Source of the DNA: Rossellomorea aquimaris
GTDB taxonomy: Bacteria; Bacillota; Bacilli; Bacillales; Fictibacillaceae
Direction of reading: 5' to 3'
DNA: 64,000 nucleotides
NCBI GenBank assembly: GCA_020524245.1
Contig: JAIVLN010000001.1
Location: forward strand, 248,001-312,000
In this document: positions 58,105 through 64,000 of the stretch, piece after piece
Numbering within the stretch: the first letter of the stretch is position 1
Layout: each line of letters begins with the position of its first letter
Position numbers and translations under genes: made by a program
The notes under the pieces: model-generated
The model's input: the letters and a program-made list of their open reading frames with translations, nothing else
What the model was told of the DNA's origin: nothing
Database searches by the model: none

Positions 58105-58138
58105 AAAGAGGATGGGGAGCCCCCCCATCCTCTTTTCA
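58104..58138. terminator. Bidirectional terminator between MFS and cupin genes
   Basis: AAAAGAGGATGGGG/CCCCATCCTCTTTT stem with a short loop, usable from both strands. The stem reaches the last codon of the cupin gene. Confidence 0.93.
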
Positions 58139-58948
58139 ATATGTGTCTTCGGCTTCCATCGCATCGGCTTTCGTCTTATGCACCGTACCAAATGGGTGCT
58201 CTGGAGGAGCATAGATTGCATAAAGCTTCATTGGTACTTTACCAGTGTTTGTGACATTGTGCCATTTTCCAGCAGGAATAAAAATCGCATAATTATCATA
58301 AACTTCTGCTTCATAATCTAAATTGTTTTTCGTATCCCCCATTTGGACAAGACCTTGCCCCTGTTCAAGACGTATAAACTGATCTGTTTTAGGATGGACC
58401 TCCAATCCAATATCATCACCAACGTCGATACTCATCAGCGTCAATTGCAATTTATCGCCGGTCCATAAGGCTGTCCGGTACGTCTTGTTTTGTAACGTCG
58501 CCTTCTCAATATCTATTACAAAAGGTTCCCCTCCGTAATCCTTTAATCGGTAAGGGACATATTTTGTTAGAAACTTGAATCGTGCTGCATTCATCCGCTC
58601 TCCGTTCAAAGCTTGGAAAAAGAGAGGAAGTTGTGTTGAGTGAACGTTTTCCTGGTATTCGCGGAACCCGTCAACTTCAAACCTATAGGCTTTCTGAATC
58701 CCCTCTCCATAACTACGAAATGGAACCTCTTCAATTTGATACTCAGGCTGTAATCCCGTAAGCCCTATATAATAATCCGTAAATTGTTTCAATTGAACTT
58801 GTTTGTTCTGGACTGTATGAAGGATTTCGTATTGGTGGCTTTGATTTGGTGCCGACTGTGCTAATCGACTGTAAAATTGAATGGCAGAAGCCTCTCTCTT
58901 TATTCCAGCAAGTAAAGCATCTGCAATTCTTTGAGGATCTCTGTACAT
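58136..58948 (-). CDS. Ferritin-like plus cupin domain fusion protein
   Basis: 270 residues. The N-terminal half (about 1-135) is helical with EXXH-like ferritin/rubrerythrin features (REASAIQFYSRLAQ, HQYEILHTVQNKQ). The C-terminal half (about 160-255) is a cupin. The metal-type motif GLEVHPKTDQFIRLEQGQG and the second motif FIPAGKWHNVTNTG are clear. Likely metal-binding; the reaction is unknown. Upstream of a HAD gene, but separated by 120 nt. Related two-domain proteins occur in Bacilli. Confidence 0.8.
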   Translation of the reverse strand: MYRDPQRIADALLAGIKREASAIQFYSRLAQSAPNQSHQYEILHTVQNKQVQLKQFTDYYIGLTGLQPEYQIEEVPFRSYGEGIQKAYRFEVDGFREYQENVHSTQLPLFFQALNGERMNAARFKFLTKYVPYRLKDYGGEPFVIDIEKATLQNKTYRTALWTGDKLQLTLMSIDVGDDIGLEVHPKTDQFIRLEQGQGLVQMGDTKNNLDYEAEVYDNYAIFIPAGKWHNVTNTGKVPMKLYAIYAPPEHPFGTVHKTKADAMEAEDTY

Positions 58949-59070
58949 ACATTACCTTCCTTTCATAGGCTTTCTAACGCTATCATATGCCCAGATGTTG
59001 AAGGTGTACGTTGTATCTTACAAAAGAACCTTTATTTTGATAGGAAAGGATGCATGTTTGTTAGATGATC

Positions 59071-59643
59071 CTATTGTTGTTTCTTGAGTTGATCATACAA
59101 TTCCGAGTAGGAATCCACATAATAATCTATCCCTGGAATGTCAGGGTCCTGGAAGCTGCAAGCCGGAATCCCTAATTCTTTCGCAGGGAGCAGATCTAGC
59201 TCTCGATCACCGACAACAAGGTCGATCGAATATTCTTTTAAAATATGCTTATAGGCAGTAGCATCGGGCTTTCGCGGGAATTCATCCTCCCACCCTATGA
59301 TCTTTGTAAAATAATGATCCAACTGATGATGTTCCAGAACTCTTCTCACGACTTCTCTGGAGTTATGGGTGACGACAAAATTATGTTCAGCAAGCTTCAG
59401 TATGTCTTCAAGACTTTCAAACAGTTCAAATTCAGCAGGCTCCAACTCCCGCTCCATCGCTTGGAAGTATTTCTTCTGTTCATCGGTCACACCGTAGTGG
59501 TTGAACGCGTGTGTAAACGACACTTTCATGTGGCTGAGGATCTCCTCTTCTGTTGTATCGTCACCTAACATCTTTTTAAATAGCTTAACGAACAAACGAT
59601 AGCTATCCACCAATGTTCCATCAAAATCCCATAAGATATTCAT
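59071..59643 (-). CDS. HAD-IA family hydrolase
   Basis: 190-residue phosphatase-like HAD protein, substrate unknown. Motif I DFDGTLVDSYRLF (nucleophile D), motif II VVTHNSREVV, motif IV VVGDRELDLLPAKELGI. The cap (about 15-85) is helical and short, fitting beta-phosphoglucomutase/phosphatase-like enzymes. Divergent from the Staygreen gene. Confidence 0.88.
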   Translation of the reverse strand: MNILWDFDGTLVDSYRLFVKLFKKMLGDDTTEEEILSHMKVSFTHAFNHYGVTDEQKKYFQAMERELEPAEFELFESLEDILKLAEHNFVVTHNSREVVRRVLEHHQLDHYFTKIIGWEDEFPRKPDATAYKHILKEYSIDLVVGDRELDLLPAKELGIPACSFQDPDIPGIDYYVDSYSELYDQLKKQQ

Positions 59644-59786
59644 ATGTAACCTCCTAAATAGCTTCTCCTAACAGTTTCTCCAACTTCTACTCTATATCCT
59701 CTTCACTTCACCTAACATAACAAAGGCGATTTCGTAATACATTGTGTAAACGTCAGCCTTATGTTTTACGGGTGAGGAGGGAAATT

Positions 59787-60242
59787 ATGTCTACATTTGA
59801 TCCACAGAAAGTCAGTACGAAATTCTTACCTCCGGCGAATCCCAACTACCCTGTTGCAGGAAGGAAATTTACGCTGACCCACTCTGATCTTACAGGAGAT
59901 TTGTTTTTATCTGTAGGCTGTATGTATGATGTCGAAAGTATTGATCAGCAGATGCGGGATGAAGTCCTAGCAGAATGGAGAAGAGATAGGTATGGTCGCT
60001 ACCATTTATTCGGTGAAGTTTATGTAGATGGTGGAGAGTTCAGTAAAAAAGTGACAGAACGGCGGTTCAACATCTTCCGAAAAGAGATGGGTACAGCATT
60101 GAAAGGCATGCTTTATGGAGATCAGCCGTACCTTTCCAATCATTCCTTCCTACTTGATGCCCCGATCTATATACAGTTCAATTCCACTTATCCGGAATTC
60201 AATCAAACCTTTTACTTTGGCACTCTGAGAGATTATGTTTAA
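59787..60242 (+). CDS. Staygreen (SGR) family protein
   Basis: 151-residue protein matching the Staygreen domain, known in plants as Mg-dechelatase acting on chlorophyll a and also present in some Bacillales and Clostridia. Starts MSTFDPQKVSTKFLPPANP; FTLTHSDLTGDLFLSVG and YHLFGEVYVDGG are typical. GAGGAGGGAAATT fixes the ATG at 59787; the frame opens 15 codons earlier. The native substrate in a non-photosynthetic bacterium is unknown. Confidence 0.85.
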   Translation: MSTFDPQKVSTKFLPPANPNYPVAGRKFTLTHSDLTGDLFLSVGCMYDVESIDQQMRDEVLAEWRRDRYGRYHLFGEVYVDGGEFSKKVTERRFNIFRKEMGTALKGMLYGDQPYLSNHSFLLDAPIYIQFNSTYPEFNQTFYFGTLRDYV

Positions 60243-60355
60243 TTAGCTATTGCTTCCCACACTCCTCCGACTACAGACGGATTTCCACTTGGAAAAAAGG
60301 TATTTTATTTCCAGAGTGGAATAAATGTCATAGAACCGTTTAAGGAGGAAGAAAA

Positions 60356-62041
60356 ATGACTGTGTCCTTGGAAAAGGTAAATAATCTGAATGTATTGGAA
60401 GAAGAGTTGAAGAAATTATTGAATACCCCGATTGACTCTGTTGAGGACTTGGAAAATTGGCTCCTTACCCAGACAGAGCTATATGACAAGGTTGAAGAAA
60501 GTACGTTGGGACATTATATAGATTTCCAATGCTACAGTAATGACGAGGAAAAGAAAAAAGCCGTTGAACATGACCAGGAAAAAGTAAAGCCATTGATGAA
60601 ACGATATAAGTTCAAGCTTGATGAGAAGTTCATGCAGACAACGTTTCGACATCAACTGAATCAAACGTATTATAGTCGCTTCATCAAGAGCAAAGAGCTT
60701 GCTATGAAGTTGTATAGTGAGAAGAATATTGAAATTGAAGTGAAGGAAGATCATCTCGTCAACAAATACTTTGAGTTAATGGGTGGACTCTCCTATTCAT
60801 TGGAAGGGAAAGAATTGACCTTCAGTGAATTACGCCAGGTTTTCAAAAGCCCCGATCGTGATAAACGGCAACAAGCGATGATCCTTATGTATGACAAGTT
60901 CGAGTCTTTGGCTGACGATCTACAGCCTATACTCACTGAACTCATCCAGCTGAGAGATGAAAAGGCGAAAAACGTCGGGTTCGCCAATTTCAGAGATTAT
61001 ATGTTTGCGAAGTATGAGCGCTTTGACTATGGTCCAGAGGATTGCAAACAATTAGCCGATGCTGTTGCAAAGCACGCTGTACCGCTTAATAGGCATATTC
61101 AACAGCAACACAAATACGAACTTGGTTTGGAAGACTACTACCCTTGGGATCAGCATGCTGAAGCTTCTGGTTTAGAGCCACTCAAGCCTTATGAAGAGAT
61201 GGATACCTTCCTAGAAAGAACGTCTGAAATTTTAAACAAGCTGGACCCGGAATTTTCAACTCTTTTAAAAGAAATGGATGAGCAGGGAAAACTGGATCTG
61301 GAAAGTCGGAAGGGCAAGGCACAGGGTGGATTTTGTGAGTACTTACCTGTTTCCAGGATGTCCTTCATCTTTATGAACGCCGCCAAAGCTCACAGTGACC
61401 TGATCACCCTCGTACATGAAATGGGTCATTGCATCCACGATCGGATGAAACGGGATATACGATTAGGGAAATATCGTGAAATTCCAATGGAATCAGCAGA
61501 ACTCGCCAGTATGAGCATGGAGTTGTTCACGTTGCGCGACTGGAAAGCATATTATCCAAATCAAGAGGATTTCATCCGCGCCCAAAAGAAACAGTGGGAA
61601 AATGTGATCGGCATGCTACAGAGTGTGATGGTCATTGATCAATTCCAACACTGGCTTTATGAGAATCCAAACCATACTGTAGAACAACGCCAGGAAAGAT
61701 ACGTGGAGATTTCTAACGAGTTCAGCAGTGGGGTCGTGAATTGGAACGGACGCGAAAGGTGGAAAGAACTGAATTGGTTCATCGTTCTTCATATTTTCGA
61801 AGTGCCATTCTACTTTATTGAATACGCAATTGCCCAACTCGGAGCTGTGCAGCTCTACATGCAATTTAAACAAAACCCGGATCGGACTCTAGCAAATTAT
61901 AAGCAAGCACTTTCATTAGGAAGCTCAAAATCTCTTCCTGAAGTTTATGAAGCAGCTGGCATTCGATTTGACTTCTCGGAAGAAATGGTCAAAAAATTAA
62001 TGGATTTTGCACATAATGAGCTTCAACAATTGAAGAACTGA
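60356..62041 (+). CDS. M3 family metallopeptidase (second oligoendopeptidase)
   Basis: 561 residues, zinc peptidase. HEMGHCIHDRMKRD is the HEXXH motif (about 357-361), with the third ligand in PMESAELASMSMEL. It differs from the PepF at 54.6 kb in length and in the zinc-site flanks (HEMGHCIH against HELGHAYH), so it is a separate subfamily, not a recent copy. AAGGAGGAAG lies upstream of the ATG. A short palindrome lies ahead. Confidence 0.93.
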   Translation: MTVSLEKVNNLNVLEEELKKLLNTPIDSVEDLENWLLTQTELYDKVEESTLGHYIDFQCYSNDEEKKKAVEHDQEKVKPLMKRYKFKLDEKFMQTTFRHQLNQTYYSRFIKSKELAMKLYSEKNIEIEVKEDHLVNKYFELMGGLSYSLEGKELTFSELRQVFKSPDRDKRQQAMILMYDKFESLADDLQPILTELIQLRDEKAKNVGFANFRDYMFAKYERFDYGPEDCKQLADAVAKHAVPLNRHIQQQHKYELGLEDYYPWDQHAEASGLEPLKPYEEMDTFLERTSEILNKLDPEFSTLLKEMDEQGKLDLESRKGKAQGGFCEYLPVSRMSFIFMNAAKAHSDLITLVHEMGHCIHDRMKRDIRLGKYREIPMESAELASMSMELFTLRDWKAYYPNQEDFIRAQKKQWENVIGMLQSVMVIDQFQHWLYENPNHTVEQRQERYVEISNEFSSGVVNWNGRERWKELNWFIVLHIFEVPFYFIEYAIAQLGAVQLYMQFKQNPDRTLANYKQALSLGSSKSLPEVYEAAGIRFDFSEEMVKKLMDFAHNELQQLKN

Positions 62042-62048
62042 AGATTTT

Positions 62049-62081
62049 TAAAGACTCGTCTATTCGACGGGTCTTTTTTAA
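62049..62081 (+). terminator. Rho-independent terminator after M3 peptidase
   Basis: AAAGACTCGTC/GACGGGTCTTT stem with a five-base loop, then TTT. Confidence 0.88.
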
Positions 62082-62256
62082 GTGGCGTGATTCTGAATAT
62101 AAAAGACTAGTTCTGTAGTCTCCTCCCAAGATAGTAATTTGATGTTTTATGTCGATACATTAGCCCCTCTATCCTGATTATCCAGTATTAAAAGGAAAAA
62201 TGTCGGAACGAACAGAAAGGTGTATATATATTTCGATTCCCGAAAGGAGTATGGTA

Positions 62257-63297
62257 ATGAAGAAAAAGTGGTCGATCGTATCAAGTGTCGTACTTAGTAC
62301 TGGAATGATTTTCAGCGTACCTATGGGAGATGTTAATGCTACAGGAGAAGGTCCGAACTACAATGGTAATGAAACCATTATGAATGAAAGACTGCACAAT
62401 TATGAAGAAATGGTCGATTTCTTGCACAAGCAAGATAAAAAATCAGAAGCGTTGACTTTAGAGGTATATGGGAAATCCGTTAAACAAAGGGATTTATATC
62501 TGGCCAAGTTCATAAGTAACCCTGAAAATCCCACCATTCTCTTCCTTACACAACAACATGGTAACGAAACTCTTACAACGGAAGGTGCACTTAAGCTGAT
62601 CCAACAGTTAGCTTCAAACAGCAAGAATGTGAAGGAAATGCTTCAACACGTGAACGTCCTCGTAGCTCCTCGTTTGAACGTAGATGGTGCTGAAGGGGAT
62701 GTCAACTTTTCACTAGACGACTATGTGGCAGGAACGCATACACGCTATAACGCAAATGAAGTGGACTTGAACCGTGACCATGTGGCAAAAGAGCAACCTG
62801 AAACCCAATCGTTTCACGAAAATGTTCTCCAAAAGTATCAACCGGAATATATGATTGATCTGCATCATCAAGGGACACAGACTACCCTGGGCGATAGTGA
62901 TGAACTTGTATCAGGATCCATCTTGTATCCAACGAATCCTGAGGTGAATCCAGAAGTAGTTGAAGCTTCCAAGCAGCTTGGTTCAGTCGTTTATGAAGCA
63001 GTGGAAGCTAAAGGCTACGGTACATTATCCAAATATCGAGGCGGAATTGCTCCGACAATCGGTCGGAACGGAATCGCAATGGAGTATGGCATTTCAACTC
63101 TCTTAATGGAAATGAGAGGGATGGCTGATCATTATTATGAACCATATGTTCTTGGACAAAAAAGTAACGGATACCTCATTCAGCAAGCTGTCGTAGCAAT
63201 GGAAGCAGCAATTGAAGCCATAGCTGACGGTTCTATTGAAAAAGCAGATACTTCTTTTTGGGACACACTTCCTGAAAGCGGCTGGAAAGGCGAATAA
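62257..63297 (+). CDS. Secreted M14 family zinc carboxypeptidase
   Basis: 346 residues, about 317 after a signal peptide (about 1-29, KKKWSIVSSVVLSTGMIF, cleavage near NAT). Zinc ligands HGNE (about 94-97) and the third histidine in MIDLHHQG; substrate arginine in NEVDLNRD; catalytic glutamate in LLMEMRG near the C-terminus. AAAGGAG and spacing favour the ATG at 62257. Next to a second M14 gene of similar layout. Confidence 0.92.
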   Translation: MKKKWSIVSSVVLSTGMIFSVPMGDVNATGEGPNYNGNETIMNERLHNYEEMVDFLHKQDKKSEALTLEVYGKSVKQRDLYLAKFISNPENPTILFLTQQHGNETLTTEGALKLIQQLASNSKNVKEMLQHVNVLVAPRLNVDGAEGDVNFSLDDYVAGTHTRYNANEVDLNRDHVAKEQPETQSFHENVLQKYQPEYMIDLHHQGTQTTLGDSDELVSGSILYPTNPEVNPEVVEASKQLGSVVYEAVEAKGYGTLSKYRGGIAPTIGRNGIAMEYGISTLLMEMRGMADHYYEPYVLGQKSNGYLIQQAVVAMEAAIEAIADGSIEKADTSFWDTLPESGWKGE

Positions 63298-63312
63298 TTG
63301 AGGAGGCTTTTT

Positions 63313-64000
63313 ATGTATAAATGGATAAAATTCATCACAGTATTTTCGATTGTGGCTATGCTTACAGGCGTTAGTAGCGCCTATGCCACAGACCATTCGA
63401 AACCAGGAGGTCCATCCACCAATGGCAATGATAACATCAACAGCATCATGACCTATGAAGAGATGGTCGATCAATTACTCCACTTAGAAAAACAAAGTAA
63501 GGAAGAAATGGAAGTTCGAACTCTTGACGATTATGGAAGAACAGAACAAGGTCGTAGCATCTACAGTGCAAAAATCGGCGAGGGTGAAAAGGATATATGG
63601 ATTCAAGCCCAAATCCATGGAGATGAAAAATTGACGACAGAAGCGGTCATGCAACTTTTAAAAACGTTGGTAAGCTCTGGTCATAAAGACGTCGAGACAT
63701 TATTGAATGAGCTTACCTTGTATGTCATTCCGATCTATAATCCTGATGGAAGCGTCATGAACACCCGTGGGACAAAGCTTTCGGATGAGGAAGAATCCAC
63801 ATACATCGATTTAAATCGTGATTGGGCATTGGATGGTTTTAAAGCGAAGGAATCAGAAATTGTTTACGCTTATTGGGCGGATGTAAAGCCGGATTATGCG
63901 GTTGATCTGCACCATCAAGGGTTCAAGACGGTTTATGGAACCGATGAATCTACCAGCTTTTCTCTAGGGATCTCTTTAGCACCTGATGGTCCTACGTTAC
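63313..64000 (+). CDS. Secreted M14 family zinc carboxypeptidase (partial, C-terminus beyond window)
   Basis: At least 229 residues. Signal peptide MYKWIKFITVFSIVAMLTGV..., cleaved probably after YAT (about residue 26). IHGDEKLTTEA is the HXXE zinc motif, YIDLNRDWAL the substrate arginine region, and AVDLHHQGFK the third zinc ligand. AGGAGG lies six bases before the ATG. It has MTYEEMVDQLL in place of the NYEEMVDFLH of the preceding gene, so it is probably a tandem duplicate. The catalytic glutamate is outside the window. Confidence 0.9.
   Translation, partial: MYKWIKFITVFSIVAMLTGVSSAYATDHSKPGGPSTNGNDNINSIMTYEEMVDQLLHLEKQSKEEMEVRTLDDYGRTEQGRSIYSAKIGEGEKDIWIQAQIHGDEKLTTEAVMQLLKTLVSSGHKDVETLLNELTLYVIPIYNPDGSVMNTRGTKLSDEEESTYIDLNRDWALDGFKAKESEIVYAYWADVKPDYAVDLHHQGFKTVYGTDESTSFSLGISLAPDGPTL

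Noticed and set aside
60283-60330. Hairpin before the M3 peptidase as another copy of the 52-bp family
   Set aside because: A TTCCACT/AGTGGAA stem with a 25-nt loop exists, but the loop does not share the CGAAATC...AAAATG core.

Overview
The window is a chromosomal segment of an endospore-forming low-GC Firmicute of the family Bacillaceae. Gene order follows the Bacillus subtilis rpoD to yqeG block closely: rpoD-dnaG-yqxD-yqfL-ccpN-glyS-glyQ-recO-yqzL-era-cdd-dgkA-ybeY-pgpH-phoH-yqfD-yqfC-yqfB-floA-nfeD-yqeY-rpsU-yqeW, then mtaB-rsmE-prmA-dnaJ-dnaK-grpE-hrcA-hemW-lepA-yqxA-gpr, rpsT, holA, yqzM, comEC-comEB-comEA, comER, yqeM-rsfS-yqeK-nadD-yhbY-aroE-yqeH-yqeG and sda. Sporulation genes (gpr, yqfC, yqfD, sda), competence genes and a large Mrp antiporter operon fit a soil or saline/alkaline Bacillaceae. 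The species cannot be named from the sequence.

Layout. 1-20.4 kb (minus strand): sigma-A and primase, gluconeogenesis regulators, glycyl-tRNA synthetase behind a T-box, a ribosome-maturation and cell-envelope operon, sporulation genes yqfC/yqfD, and a membrane-raft operon (nfeD-floA-yqfB) with a SigW-like promoter. 20.5-31.9 kb: a Na/Pi-type transporter, an orphan deoC, the heat-shock operon with a perfect CIRCE operator, and hemW. 31.9-42.3 kb: lepA, gpr with a SigG-type promoter, rpsT, holA and the comE cluster. 42.5-48.2 kb: a ribosome-assembly, NAD and shikimate operon, then the sporulation checkpoint gene sda behind a cluster of DnaA boxes. 48.6-53.8 kb (plus strand): an Mrp Na+/H+ antiporter operon that lacks mrpB. 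54-64 kb: accessory genes, comprising pssA, two unrelated-looking M3 peptidases, an MFS transporter, a ferritin-like/cupin fusion, a HAD hydrolase, a bacterial Staygreen homologue, and two tandem secreted M14 carboxypeptidases, the second cut by the window end.

Most notable. (1) A dispersed family of about 52-bp hairpin repeats occurs in four intergenic sites (about 3.3, 21.6, 36.0 and 56.6 kb). The loop core is related between sites. The flanking stem sequence differs between sites but mostly stays self-complementary. (2) mrpB is missing: the mrpA stop codon overlaps the mrpC start codon. (3) spoIIP is missing from its usual place between gpr and yqxA. (4) Stress and sporulation control is readable from the DNA: CIRCE, T-box, SigW-, SigG- and SigE-like promoters, and DnaA boxes at sda. 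Several starts had to be moved inward, and many genes appear to use TTG.
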